The translations under genes and the position numbers were made by a program. Below the pieces are notes generated by a model that had not been told where the DNA came from, ran no database searches, and was given only the letters and a program-made list of their open reading frames with translations. 64,000 bases of DNA. Source: Motilimonas sp. E26 (GTDB taxonomy: Bacteria > Pseudomonadota > Gammaproteobacteria > Enterobacterales > CBDFNC01). The stretch lies in the NCBI RefSeq assembly GCF_021278025.1, contig NZ_JAIBHJ010000009.1:82931-146930 (forward strand), written 5' to 3'. Positions 45,466-54,612 of the stretch are shown piece after piece (position 1 is the stretch's first letter; each line of letters opens with the position of its first letter).

Positions 45466-46329
45466 CTATTCGATATTCTGGATCTGCTCTCTCATTTGTT
45501 CAATTAATACCTTACATTCAACCGATGCGTTAGTGATTTCAGCATTGATCGACTTTGATGCTAAGGTGTTTGCTTCGCGGTTAAACTCTTGCATCATGAA
45601 GTCTAAGCGTCGGCCGATGGCACCGCCTTTTTTCAAGATGTTACGGGTTTCGCTGATGTGTGAGTCAAGGCGGTCGAGCTCTTCGGCTACGTCGACTTTT
45701 TGCGCTAGCATCACCATTTCTTGCTCTAGGCGAGCAGGCTCTAGTTCTACTTGCGCTTCGGCTAGGCGGTTGCTAAGGCGCTCGCGTTGCCATGCCATTA
45801 CTTCTGGCATTTTAGTGCGAACAAAGGCAGCTTGGCTGCTGATTTCTTCTAAGCGCTGTTCGATGAATACTTTTAAGTTGGCACCTTCGCTGGCACGCGC
45901 TTCTAAAAATTCATTAATGGTGGTGTCGAGTGCGGCGAGTAGCTCTTTTGATAGGGCGTCAACGTCTTGCTCTGGTGCTTCCATTACGCCTGGCCAACGC
46001 AGTACGTCGATAGGGTTAAGTTGGCCACGGCCACATTCTTCCATTACCCATTGCGCATGCTCAATGATTTGGCTGGCAAGGGCTTGATTAATTTGCAGTT
46101 CGGCAGCGTTGTTCTGTGCAGCTTCAAAACGTAAATTAACTTCGAGTTTACCGCGTTGCATGCGTTTGCGTAGTTTTTCGCGGATCACAGGTTCTAAGCC
46201 ACGAAATTGTTCTGGCGCACGAATATAGGTTTCTAAATAACGTTGATTGACTGAACGGATTTCCCATACGGCGCTGCCCCAATCGCCCTTGAATTGTTTG
46301 CGGGCATAGGCTGTCATACTGTGGATCAT
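45466..46329 (-). CDS. yicC: YicC family endoribonuclease
   Basis: The 287-aa protein matches YicC: start MIHSMTAYARKQFKGDWGSAVWEIRSVNQRYLE (split for length), LEPVIREKLRKRMQRGKLEVNLRF, and C-terminal RLDFMMQEFNREANTLASKS with IEQMREQIQNIE at the end. YicC is a metal-dependent endoribonuclease that influences small RNA stability in E. coli. It is divergent from rph, a conserved arrangement. In E. coli it also lies near gmk; here the two are separated by about 20 kb of accessory genes. Confidence 0.96.
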   Translation of the reverse strand: MIHSMTAYARKQFKGDWGSAVWEIRSVNQRYLETYIRAPEQFRGLEPVIREKLRKRMQRGKLEVNLRFEAAQNNAAELQINQALASQIIEHAQWVMEECGRGQLNPIDVLRWPGVMEAPEQDVDALSKELLAALDTTINEFLEARASEGANLKVFIEQRLEEISSQAAFVRTKMPEVMAWQRERLSNRLAEAQVELEPARLEQEMVMLAQKVDVAEELDRLDSHISETRNILKKGGAIGRRLDFMMQEFNREANTLASKSINAEITNASVECKVLIEQMREQIQNIE

Positions 46330-46739
46330 AAGCGTCTCTTGTTAATTGCAGTGGGCGAATTATAAGAGCAAAAACGCAGCGCGCAAACCCTTCTCTGGTT
46401 TTGTCGCCTTTACTTTGATTTTAACCCTGCTTGTTTATGTATGAGGGGCTAATTATCGAAGGGTTTTTTGCTCGTTTTATATCGCTTAAACGCATGATTG
46501 ATATGAAGTAGGAATGGATTAATTAGTCTGGAAAAAGTGAAAAACCTAGTCAGTGAGCTTTTGTTAGCTGTGGCAGTTAACCCCGATCCAAGCAGCTTTT
46601 TTAGCTGTATTTCTATGGTCACTCGAACGGGCCGCAATGAGTCATTCATATAAACCTACGGAGAAAATCTCAGCAAAGGTGGATCCCTTTTACTTTGGGC
46701 TTATAATGGCGGCTGTTTTTTTAATCTAGGTAATTATCT
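46330..46739. other. Divergent yicC / rph intergenic region
   Basis: This 410-base region holds the promoters of yicC and the rph-pyrE operon. A TATAAT box at 46702-46707, 32 bases before the rph start codon, is a good -10 candidate; I could not find an equally clear -35. No other structure was recognised. Confidence 0.5.
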
Positions 46740-47456
46740 ATGCGCCCAAATGGCAGAACCCCCGCTCAAGTTCGTCCTGTAACCATCACTCGTAACTACA
46801 CTTTGCATGCTGAAGGCTCGGTATTAGTTGAGTTTGGTAATACTAAAGTTCTCTGTACAGCCAGTGTCGAAGAGTCGGTGCCACGTTTCTTAAAGGGCCA
46901 AGGTAAAGGGTGGATCACGGCTGAATACGGCATGTTGCCACGCGCAACTCATACCCGTAACCAGCGTGAAGCGGCGAAAGGCAAGCAAGGCGGCCGTACC
47001 TTAGAAATCTCTCGTTTAATCGCTCGTGCATTGCGCGCTGCGGTTGACTTAAAAGCCCTAGGCGAAAACACCATTACTATCGATTGTGACGTGATCCAAG
47101 CTGATGGCGGCACGCGCACGGCGTCTATCACTGGCGGTTTTGTGGCATTAGCCGATGCGATTAACTACCTCATCAACAAGGGCGCGTTAAAAGTTAACCC
47201 AATCAAGCACATGATCGCGGCTGTGTCAGTAGGTATTGTTGACGGTAAAGCACTATGTGATTTGGAATACGTTGAAGATTCAGCGGCTGACACCGACATG
47301 AACGTGGTAATGACGGAATGCGGCAAGATGATTGAAGTGCAAGGCACGGCAGAAGAAGCGCCATTTAGCCATGAAGAGCTACTGGAAATGTTGGCGTTAG
47401 CGAAAGCCGGCATTGACGATTTAGTGGCGGCGCAAAAAGCTGCACTAGCAGAATAA
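46740..47456 (+). CDS. rph: Ribonuclease PH
   Basis: RNase PH trims tRNA 3' ends using phosphate. The 238-aa protein starts [20 protein letters not shown] and has the core [42 protein letters not shown] (split by a conserved Asp) and the C-terminal [16 protein letters not shown]. All typical catalytic residues seem to be present. It is 17 bases upstream of pyrE, forming the conserved rph-pyrE operon. Confidence 0.98.
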   Translation: MRPNGRTPAQVRPVTITRNYTLHAEGSVLVEFGNTKVLCTASVEESVPRFLKGQGKGWITAEYGMLPRATHTRNQREAAKGKQGGRTLEISRLIARALRAAVDLKALGENTITIDCDVIQADGGTRTASITGGFVALADAINYLINKGALKVNPIKHMIAAVSVGIVDGKALCDLEYVEDSAADTDMNVVMTECGKMIEVQGTAEEAPFSHEELLEMLALAKAGIDDLVAAQKAALAE

Positions 47457-47473
47457 TTAAAGGGGACTTATCG

Positions 47474-48115
47474 ATGAAACAATATCAACGCGACTTTATT
47501 GAATTTGCTCTGAGCAAACAGGTGCTTAAGTTTGGTGAGTTCACTTTAAAATCTGGCCGCACCAGTCCTTATTTTTTTAACGCTGGCTTGTTTAATAGCG
47601 GTGGCGATTTAGCTAAGCTGGGTCGTTTTTACGCAGCAGCGTTGCAAGATTCAGGCATTGCATACGATGTGCTGTTTGGCCCTGCTTACAAAGGCATTCC
47701 GATTGCAACCACCACCGCGGTGGCGTTGTTTGATGGCTATCAAGTAGACACACCTTACTGTTTTAACCGCAAAGAGAAGAAAGATCACGGTGAAGGCGGC
47801 TCATTAGTCGGCGCGGATCTAAACGGTCGTATCATGCTGGTGGACGACGTGATCACGGCGGGCACCGCTATCCGCGAGTCGATGGATATTATCCAAGCGT
47901 GCGGCGCGTCATTAGCGGGCGTGTTGATTGCGCTGGATCGCCAAGAAAAAGGTAAAGGCGAGTTGTCGGCAATTCAAGAAGTTGAACGTGATTACAATGC
48001 GAAAGTGATTTCAATCATTGAGCTGAATGATTTGATTGAATACTTAAGCGAAAAGCCAGAAATGGCGGCGTCACTTGAGTCGGTTAAGGCTTATCGCGAG
48101 CAATACGGCATTTAA
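47474..48115 (+). CDS. pyrE: Orotate phosphoribosyltransferase
   Basis: PyrE joins orotate to PRPP in pyrimidine synthesis. The 213-aa protein shows [20 protein letters not shown], the flexible loop [12 protein letters not shown] and the PRPP-binding motif [20 protein letters not shown]. The C-terminus [18 protein letters not shown] is intact. A strong terminator follows. A diverged copy of this last segment occurs 6.5 kb downstream at 54613, which suggests that foreign DNA entered at the gene's 3' end. Confidence 0.98.
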   Translation: MKQYQRDFIEFALSKQVLKFGEFTLKSGRTSPYFFNAGLFNSGGDLAKLGRFYAAALQDSGIAYDVLFGPAYKGIPIATTTAVALFDGYQVDTPYCFNRKEKKDHGEGGSLVGADLNGRIMLVDDVITAGTAIRESMDIIQACGASLAGVLIALDRQEKGKGELSAIQEVERDYNAKVISIIELNDLIEYLSEKPEMAASLESVKAYREQYGI

Positions 48116-48140
48116 TTAGCCTGTAAAGTTGTATCATCAA

Positions 48141-48166
48141 AAAAGGGAGGCCTCGGCCTCCCTTTT
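48141..48166 (+). terminator. Rho-independent terminator of rph-pyrE
   Basis: AAAAGGGAGGCC pairs with GGCCTCCCTTTT, 26 bases after the pyrE stop codon. Confidence 0.85.
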
Positions 48167-48184
48167 GCAATTTTATTGGTTGCG

Positions 48185-48310
48185 ATGTACGGCTATGTCG
48201 GAGTTTATCTTTCGGGCGGCCAATCAATTTACAAATAACGCAGTAATAACTATAGCTTTGAAAAAAATAGTGATTATCAATTAGGAAAAATCGGAGAAAA
48301 CGAGTGCTAG
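48185..48310 (+). pseudogene. Decayed toxin C-terminal remnant, unit 1 of the array
   Basis: In the frame homologous to the other two remnants, it reads GGQSIYK, then an in-frame TAA (48236-48238), then RSNNYSFEKNSDYQLGKIG. This matches the conserved QSIYKQLSDNCNFEKNSDYQLEEIGE peptide of unit 2 with decay. It overlaps the GTG start of the first immunity gene by seven bases. Confidence 0.55.
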
Positions 48311-48948
48311 ATGTGACCAAATTTGAAATTACCAGTTTTTGTCATGTTATTGATGAAGCATATATTGCGGAGTTTGAGAAGCGTATTGGCACTAGCTTGC
48401 CAGATGCTTATAAGGCTTTTCTATTGCGCTTTGGTGCTGCGTACCTGGGCCCCGCAACTGTCCCGTTAACCGATCCAGACGGAAATAACTTTAGTGACAT
48501 GCCTTATGAAACAGGCGGTGTAAGCCTAGGAGTATTCTATGCTGCATCGTTTCGTGAAACAGGAAAACCCAGCAATGGATTACGGGATCGCAACTCCCTT
48601 AATGAGCAATATAGCGAATATACCTTAGATTATGGGCTAGATCCCGACTACATCCCTATCGCCGACGGTCATGCCAATAATATCTTTTTAATGAAGGTCA
48701 TAGGCGAAGGGGCCGGTGGCATTTATTACTGGCTTAATAAGCGCTACTGCCTGTTAGCCCATAGCTTTGAGGCATTTTTAGATAAAATCCCTTATGAAAA
48801 AGAGCAGACTTTCGATGAATACATGGTTGAATTAAAAGAGTTTGCTAAGGGGGATCAGAAAATGATTGAGCGAAGAGCAGAGCGATGGAAGAGTCAGTAC
48901 AAAGAAATGCGTGAGCAATACCAAGTTAAAGAGCAAGGCCAGCCGTAA
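48304..48948 (+). CDS. SMI1/KNR4 (SUKH) family immunity protein, unit 1, GTG start
   Basis: The 214-aa protein has the SUKH/SMI1-KNR4 pattern: FEKRIGTSLPDAYKAFLLRFGAAYLG near the N-terminus, then GGVSLGVFYAAS, DYIPIADGHANNIFLMKVIGEGAGGIYYW and HSFEAFLDKI. These are immunity proteins for polymorphic toxins of contact-dependent or secreted competition systems. It is followed by two closely related genes. The GTG start has GGAG just upstream. Its C-terminal 40 residues (KEFAKGDQKMIERRAERWKS) differ from the other two copies. Confidence 0.85.
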   Translation: MLDVTKFEITSFCHVIDEAYIAEFEKRIGTSLPDAYKAFLLRFGAAYLGPATVPLTDPDGNNFSDMPYETGGVSLGVFYAASFRETGKPSNGLRDRNSLNEQYSEYTLDYGLDPDYIPIADGHANNIFLMKVIGEGAGGIYYWLNKRYCLLAHSFEAFLDKIPYEKEQTFDEYMVELKEFAKGDQKMIERRAERWKSQYKEMREQYQVKEQGQP

Positions 48949-48960
48949 TCTTGCTAGTAA

Positions 48961-49128
48961 GTGTTTATTAGCGCAATAGGACAGCTATTTAAATATCCGT
49001 TAATAAAAAACCGAGGCCATGCAGGAGCATTTCATTCTGGCAGCCAATCAATTTACAAACAGCTCAGTGATAATTGCAACTTTGAAAAAAATAGTGATTA
49101 TCAATTAGAAGAAATTGGGGAAGATTAA
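48961..49128 (+). pseudogene. Toxin C-terminal remnant, unit 2 of the array
   Basis: A 55-codon open frame reads SAIGQLFKYPLIKNRGHAG, then AFHSGSQSIYKQLSDNCNF and EKNSDYQLEEIGED before TAA. The stop overlaps the ATG of the next immunity gene (TAATG at 49126-49130), the normal coupling of a toxin and its immunity gene. The toxin family is not recognised. A stop codon directly precedes the frame, so the rest of the toxin is missing. Confidence 0.6.
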
Positions 49129-49769
49129 TGATTAATGTTAAACCATTCAGAGTTATTAACTATTGCGATGCAATTACTGCCGAATACCTTGAGGCTTTTG
49201 AGCAACGAATAGGAGCTAAGTTGCCCGTAGATTACAAATCTTTCTTACTGCGTTTCGGCGCGGCATCGTTAAGGCCAAGTAATGTCCCATTAACCGGTCC
49301 TGATGGACATCCTTTTAGTGATAAGCCTTATGAAACGGGTGATGTTGATTTAGGTATTTTTTATGCTGCATCGTTTCGTGAGACAGGAAAACCCAGCAAT
49401 GGATTACGGGATCGCAACTCCCTTAATGAGCAATATAGCGAATATACCTTAGATTATGGGCTAGACCCCGACTACATCCCCATCGCTGACGGCCATGCCA
49501 ATAATATCTTTTTAATGAAGGTAAAAGGCGAAGGGGCCGGTGGCATTTATTACTGGCTTAATAAGCGCTACTGCCTGTTAGCCCATAGCTTTGAGGCATT
49601 TTTAGATAAAATTCCTTATGAAAAAGAGCTGAATGTGGATGAATACTTGGAATCGGTTAAAGATGTTATTCGAAATGAAAAAGACTATGAATGGCGTCGA
49701 AATCGTTTTTTAGAGAATTACAAAGAAATGCGTGAGCAATACCAAGTTAAAGAGCAAGGCGAGCCGTAA
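49128..49769 (+). CDS. SMI1/KNR4 (SUKH) family immunity protein, unit 2
   Basis: The 213-aa protein is a SUKH immunity protein like its neighbours. The N-terminal 80 residues (INVKPFRVINYCDAITAEYL...) are clearly diverged from units 1 and 3, while the middle from YAASFRETGKPSNGLRDRNS to HSFEAFLDKIPYEKE is almost identical at DNA level. The C-terminus LNVDEYLESVKDVIRNEKDY is shared with unit 3 only. Start ATG overlaps the stop of the toxin remnant. The mosaic suggests recombination between copies. Confidence 0.85.
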   Translation: MINVKPFRVINYCDAITAEYLEAFEQRIGAKLPVDYKSFLLRFGAASLRPSNVPLTGPDGHPFSDKPYETGDVDLGIFYAASFRETGKPSNGLRDRNSLNEQYSEYTLDYGLDPDYIPIADGHANNIFLMKVKGEGAGGIYYWLNKRYCLLAHSFEAFLDKIPYEKELNVDEYLESVKDVIRNEKDYEWRRNRFLENYKEMREQYQVKEQGEP

Positions 49770-49781
49770 TCTCGCTAGTAA

Positions 49782-49949
49782 GTGTTTTTTAGCGCAATAG
49801 GACAGCTATTTAAATATCCGTTAATAAACAACCGAGGCCATGTAGGAGTACCCCATTCTGGCGGCCAATCAATTTACAAACAGCTCAGTGATAATTGCAA
49901 CTTTGAAAAAGATAGTAATTGTCAGTTAGAAGAGGTAGGAGAGGACTAG
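49782..49949 (+). pseudogene. Toxin C-terminal remnant, unit 3 of the array
   Basis: The frame reads SAIGQLFKYPLINNRGHVG, then VPHSGGQSIYKQLSDNCNF and EKDSNCQLEEVGED before TAG. It is the same length as unit 2 (168 bases). TAG overlaps the GTG start of the following immunity gene (TAGTG at 49947-49951). Substitutions relative to unit 2 keep the frame open. Confidence 0.6.
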
Positions 49950-50590
49950 TGTTAGATGTGACCAAATTTAAAATTACCAGTTTTTGTCATGTTATTGATG
50001 AAGCATATATTGCAGAGTTTGAGAAGCGTATTGTCACTAGCTTGCCAGATGCTTATAAGGCTTTTCTATTGCGCTTTGGTGCTGCGTACCTGAGCCCCGC
50101 AACTGTCCCGTTAACCGATCCAGACGGAAATAACTTTAGTGACATGCCTTATGAAACAGGCGGTGTAAGCCTAGGAGTATTCTATGCTGCATCGTTTCGT
50201 GAGACAGGAAAACCCAGCAATGGATTACTGGATCGTGATTCTCTCAACGAGCAATATAGCGAGTATACCTTAGATTACGGGCTAGACCCCGACTACATTC
50301 CTATCGCCGACGGTCATGCCAATAATATTTTTTTAATGAAGGTAAAAGGCGAAGGGGCCGGTGGCATTTATTACTGGCTTAATAAGCGCTACTGCCTGTT
50401 AGCCCATAGCTTTGAGGCATTTTTAGATAAAATTCCTTATGAAAAAGAGCTGAATGTGGATGAATACTTGGAATCGGTTAAAGATGTTATTCGAAATGAA
50501 AAAGACTATGAATGGCGTCGAAATCGTTTTTTAGAGGATTACAAAGAAACGCGTGAACAATACCAAGTTAAAGAACAAGGCGAGCCGTAA
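49949..50590 (+). CDS. SMI1/KNR4 (SUKH) family immunity protein, unit 3, GTG start
   Basis: The 213-aa protein is nearly identical to unit 1 over its first 100 residues (VTKFKITSFCHVIDEAYIAE) and to unit 2 over its last 60 (YLESVKDVIRNEKDYEWRR), so it looks like a recombinant of the two. SUKH core motifs are intact. The GTG at 49949 is chosen because it aligns with the unit 1 start, follows AGGAG and overlaps the toxin remnant stop; a longer frame to 49919 exists but is toxin-remnant sequence. Confidence 0.85.
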   Translation: MLDVTKFKITSFCHVIDEAYIAEFEKRIVTSLPDAYKAFLLRFGAAYLSPATVPLTDPDGNNFSDMPYETGGVSLGVFYAASFRETGKPSNGLLDRDSLNEQYSEYTLDYGLDPDYIPIADGHANNIFLMKVKGEGAGGIYYWLNKRYCLLAHSFEAFLDKIPYEKELNVDEYLESVKDVIRNEKDYEWRRNRFLEDYKETREQYQVKEQGEP

Positions 50591-50621
50591 TCTTGCCATC
50601 TATATTTTATAAGGAAATAGT

Positions 50622-52081
50622 ATGGCGTTTAAACTAACCCCCATTGCGCTATTGTTGGCTACTGGTTTAGTCGGTTTAGTCGGTTGTGGCGGTGGGGCTC
50701 ACCTAGCGGCAGCAGTGCTGAGCGAGCCATTACCCCAACGGTTGCGCCAACAATCGAGCCGCCAGCGAACACTTTACGCACGAATGTAACGGTTGTTGGT
50801 GATTATTTAAGCAATGCTTTGGTATGGATGGATTTAGACGGCGACTTTTTATTTGATGCCAACGAGCCATCGGCAAGAACTAACGCGAATGGGGTCGCTA
50901 CCCTTGATTACTCCGAACAATACAGCGTTAACGACTATCACTTAGTGGCCAAAGCCATCGCCGGTGAAACCGTGGATATGCGCACCGGCAAAACCGTAAC
51001 GCGCGATTATTACCTCACCACCCCAAAAGGGAAAAACGTGATCACGCCATTAACCAGTTTGACCCAAGGTTATGTTGACCAAGGCCAGCTGTTGGATGAT
51101 GCGGTAGCTTTGGTTTGTCAGCGTTTAGGGCAAAACCAATGTGATTTATTTAAAGATTATGTGGCTGATAAAGACCATGTGCAATTGGGCCATGCCCGCG
51201 CTTACATGAATATTATGCCCAGTGGCGCTAGCAGTGAAGTGAGCTTTAGTTTAGCGCTTGATAACGCACAACAAATTGATGACGCCCTCGCTCAATGGCA
51301 GCTAGACAACCAATTAGACAGTGACAGTATTAACTGGCAACTAGTTGACGTGGTATTAGACCAAGCCGGTATCGCACAAGTGAATACGGCGATGGCGGAA
51401 GATTACTTAGCTAATCGTGATATCGCCTTAGTTACGCTATCTGCCAGCTTAGAGAGATTAGCCACTGCCGCGGTAGAGATGGGCTTAAATCGTCAAAGCA
51501 CTTCTATTTCAGTTCCGTGCGCAAAATCGGGTAGCACAGGTAAAGCGTTTCAAGTGGGTGAGGTGCCTAATACTGTCGATGGGGTTGTGGTAACAGGCGC
51601 GGAAGTATTTGATAAATGTACCTTATCGTATTTAGAGCGTGACATGGTGCAAAATGGCATGATTGAGTACAAAGGTACTTATCAAAATAGCGCTTTTGGT
51701 GGTGATTTACTCAAGCAATCGGGTCAAGTCGATTATAACCTTGCTAGCAATGCTTACGCGGAAGGAGTTGATTTCACGACAGAAGCTAAAGCCTAAAGCG
51801 TAGCAAGCTATAATGCTGCCAACAAAAACTTTGCTGCTAGATCAACAGGGATCATTAAACTGACCGTCAACGGCCAACTTTATCTGTTTAAAATAGGCAA
51901 AGATACCGATACCTTATATTACCCATATCCTCACCCTGTAACAGGCAAACATCGGTTTACTTCTGGCTCAGTCTCTGTTTTTGAAAACACCGTTGAAACC
52001 GTTTATGAAGTTGACCAATATGGCTGGTGGACCGAAATTGCTGGTCAGCGTTATCAAGTTAAAGAGTATGCACAAGAATAA
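50622..52081 (+). pseudogene. Decayed lipoprotein gene, paralogue of the 52917-54341 gene
   Basis: ATG 50622 opens a signal peptide with lipobox (LVGLVGCGG), but within the G-run near 50690-50697 the frame slips; one added base would restore CGGGGS followed by PSGSSAERAITPTV. The main frame then encodes VVGDYLSNALVWMDLDGDF and YHLVAKAIAGETVDMRTGK, parallel to the intact paralogue. It meets an in-frame TAA at 51794-51796, after which the same frame stays open for 94 codons (ending QYGWWTEIAGQRYQ) to 52081. Two independent lesions make it a pseudogene. The intact protein would be a surface lipoprotein of unknown role. Confidence 0.75.
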
Positions 52082-52217
52082 GTTAGCTCGGCTATTCGGT
52101 TAATGAAAAAGTCGACGAGTTGATATTTCCTGCATTATCGGCCTCAGGTTATGCCTGAGGCCGATTTTTGTTTAAGTCTTGTGTGTTTTTAGGTAATAAG
52201 TGAATTTAAACTAGGGG

Positions 52218-52595
52218 TTACATTCTACCTAGATGAGACCGTAAGCCATTCATATAGTCCTGGCGATAGAAAGGGTCTATGTCGTCACAGATACCGCGAT
52301 AGATTTGGCCAGTTGCACCCAACCATGTCGCATTTTGACTGCAGTACTGTTTTTTACCAATCATGTAGCCTTTATTATAAGCATTGAACGCTTGGTCATT
52401 TAGGGTATTAATACTAACGCCCCATTTTTTTGCTAAGCCCTGTTTTGAATGTTGAATAAAGCCTTTATTTGCATGCTCTTCGCCATAAGCGTGCCATGCT
52501 TGTGGGTTATTCATTTCAGGTTGCTGTTCCATGGTGTCATATGATGCACAGCCAACTTGTAATGCGAGTACCAAGACTATTAATAACGACTTCAT
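52218..52595 (-). CDS. DUF2799 family lipoprotein
   Basis: The 125-aa protein has a lipoprotein signal peptide (MKSLLIVLVLALQVGCASYD, Cys 17). The mature part shows the DUF2799 pattern: WHAYGEEHANKGF, then YNKGYMIGKKQYCSQNATW and GATGQIYRGICDDIDPF followed by a YMNGL motif. Members are found in many gammaproteobacteria and have no known function. It lies between the two related lipoprotein genes on the opposite strand from the first. Confidence 0.82.
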   Translation of the reverse strand: MKSLLIVLVLALQVGCASYDTMEQQPEMNNPQAWHAYGEEHANKGFIQHSKQGLAKKWGVSINTLNDQAFNAYNKGYMIGKKQYCSQNATWLGATGQIYRGICDDIDPFYRQDYMNGLRSHLGRM

Positions 52596-52598
52596 CAC

Positions 52599-52916
52599 GA
52601 CTCTCCATTGCTAGTATTCTTTCAACTCACGAGCCACTGATTGTTACTGTCAGCCAAGTGAATAAATATTCGTTTGAGCTTATCCAATATTAGCAGGGAG
52701 AGCTGTTATCGTCCAAAGTGATAAGTTGTTTGAGGGGGCTCTAGCTTAAACGGTGTTGCCTGTTTAACCCATTGTTTATTAGTTAAGTTAATGCTTTATT
52801 ACTTGAGGGGGTTGCCGTTTAAGGCTTTTAGTTAAGCCAAATCTCATTAGCTCTATCATTATAGGTTGAATCCCGTTAGCTTAGGTAAGCCTAACGGGAG
52901 TGGCTGCTTTTTAGAA
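52599..52916. other. Non-coding gap between two lipoprotein genes
   Basis: The only structure noted is a hairpin at 52872-52898 (CCCGTTAG paired with CTAACGGG), which follows the stop of the 52917-54341 gene but lacks a clear T-tract. The promoter of the DUF2799 gene must also be here. Confidence 0.45.
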
Positions 52917-54341
52917 TTAGTAGCTGATTGGGCTATGCACTTTTTCACCATCAAGCCACCAACCTGATTCATTAATAATCAGTTCGGTGGTTTGGTTATT
53001 TTCACGGATAATGATTTTCCCTGATGATATTTGGCCGTTTATGACTAAAGGTTGGTTTGTAGGGTTGCTGAATGAAAAATGATAATTTTCCCCTTTGTAG
53101 CTCAGCTTAGCGTAGCCATTGATGCTGGTTTGGTAGTTAGCACCTGCTGATTGATAGTTTGCTTCACCAGTTAATTTGAGTGTGCTAGCAATACCGGCTA
53201 GGCCTGCGGTGTAGTTGTTTGTAAACGATAAAGTGTTAGTTTGGCTAAGTAGCTTGCCTTGTGCATTACGGGTTAACTGGCTTTGGAAGTCTTTAGTTGA
53301 ATTAAACACTTCGCCACCTTGGTAAAATGAGCAATTGTTTTGTACGACTTTCTCAACAATCGCGCCTGCGCCACCTTGGGTTGCTGAATTGATTGCGCCG
53401 GTGTTAGTTTGGGTGCCGCCGTTAGTACAGTTAAAGGTTCCGATGTTCGTCTCAGCGATTTGCCAGTCTTGTCTGAGGCCTAGTTTAATGCTGTCTGCAA
53501 CGGCACTGTGCAGCTCGCCTGCTAGCTGTAACAGCACCATATTGCGACCATTGTTATATGCCGAACTAAACTGGCTACTGAAAACGAGTTGGTCAAGGCT
53601 GTTTTGTATAATGTTAAGGGCTGCCCAGTTGACGCCATTAATGTTGAGATTGTTGTCTTTCAGCCAATTATTCATGGCAAGATCGACACTGGCTGCATTA
53701 TCAAGGGCTATTGCGAAATCGATGCTATTATTACCATTGGGCATGATGTGCATGTAAGCACGCGAGTAGCCTAATAGTTGATCCGCCTTGGTGGCAATAT
53801 AGTCATCATAAATTCGGCAGTTTTCAGCGTTAACGCGCTGGCAAATAAGCTTTTCAGCATTTTCTAAGGTTTCACCTTGCTCGACATAACCTTGCACTAA
53901 TGAGGTGAGTGGTGTGATGACGGATTTTTGTTTCGGTGTGGTTAAGTAATAATCACGGGTGACGGCTTGTCCAGTACGGGTATCAATGGTGGCACCAGCA
54001 GTGGCCTTGGCGACAAGGTGGTATTCGGTCCAGTCAATATTCTCTGGGTAGGTTAGCGTTGCTTGGCCCATTTCATTGGTGGTGGCTGAAGGCTCATCGG
54101 CTTGATAAATAAAGTCGCCATTGAGATCTAACCATACTAGAGCGTTTTGTAGGTAATCATCGATCACTGTTACTTGTACGCTATTTACTGGGGTGACATC
54201 TGGCACCGGTGTTGGCGTTGCGACGCTGGGAGGTGTAGTGCCTTGGTTTGAATCGGTTGCACTTGAACCACCACCTCCGCCGCCACAGGCGGTAAGCGCT
54301 AAAGATAAGGCTAAGGTGCTAAAGACTAAGTTGTGGTTCAT
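52917..54341 (-). CDS. Gly-rich surface lipoprotein, intact paralogue
   Basis: The 474-aa protein has a lipoprotein signal peptide (MNHNLVFSTLALSLALTACGG, then a run of Gly) and a Pro/Thr-rich linker. The first domain contains DYLQNALVWLDLNGDFIYQADEPSATT, an Asp-rich loop that resembles calcium-binding or carboxypeptidase-regulatory-like repeats, followed by YHLVAKATAGATIDTRTGQ and TRDYYLTTPKQKSVITPLTSL. It is related along its length to the decayed gene at 50622. The second half looks like beta-rich structure. A role at the cell surface is inferred from the lipobox only. Confidence 0.8.
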   Translation of the reverse strand: MNHNLVFSTLALSLALTACGGGGGGSSATDSNQGTTPPSVATPTPVPDVTPVNSVQVTVIDDYLQNALVWLDLNGDFIYQADEPSATTNEMGQATLTYPENIDWTEYHLVAKATAGATIDTRTGQAVTRDYYLTTPKQKSVITPLTSLVQGYVEQGETLENAEKLICQRVNAENCRIYDDYIATKADQLLGYSRAYMHIMPNGNNSIDFAIALDNAASVDLAMNNWLKDNNLNINGVNWAALNIIQNSLDQLVFSSQFSSAYNNGRNMVLLQLAGELHSAVADSIKLGLRQDWQIAETNIGTFNCTNGGTQTNTGAINSATQGGAGAIVEKVVQNNCSFYQGGEVFNSTKDFQSQLTRNAQGKLLSQTNTLSFTNNYTAGLAGIASTLKLTGEANYQSAGANYQTSINGYAKLSYKGENYHFSFSNPTNQPLVINGQISSGKIIIRENNQTTELIINESGWWLDGEKVHSPISY

Positions 54342-54504
54342 GTGTTACTCCATTTAAAATAATAGTCACAAAAATGTAAAAAACAGAATCTTACCTTTTA
54401 AATATCAAAAAACAATCATTTTGATATGTAAGTTGATTGAATAAGATGGAGGTCTTAATATAAAAGGCAAGTATGCTTCCCAAGAAAGCGAGCTGGATAT
54501 ATCT

Positions 54505-54550
54505 CTATGCGTTTTGTGTTGTCATCTCTGAAAACAACTTTACGGTAAAA
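54505..54550. repeat. REP-like repeat, diverged copy C
   Basis: CTATGCGTTTTGTGTTGTCATCTCTGAAAAC-type sequence (split pattern CTATGCGTTTTG / CATCTCTGAAAAC) matches copies A and B at about two thirds of positions. It lies in the 393-base gap upstream of the lipoprotein gene. Confidence 0.4.
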
Positions 54551-54612
54551 AAATATACACAATTTGATCGCGATAAGCTTAAGTAGAGCTGAGATTGAAT
54601 TGCTAGCCAAAA

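Noticed and set aside
45533..46087. 184-codon + strand frame inside yicC
   Set aside because: Ser/Arg-rich antisense shadow of a clearly recognised gene.
52872..52898. Rho-independent terminator of the 52917-54341 lipoprotein gene
   Set aside because: The hairpin is real but lacks a T-tract on the transcribed side, so it is mentioned only within the gap description.
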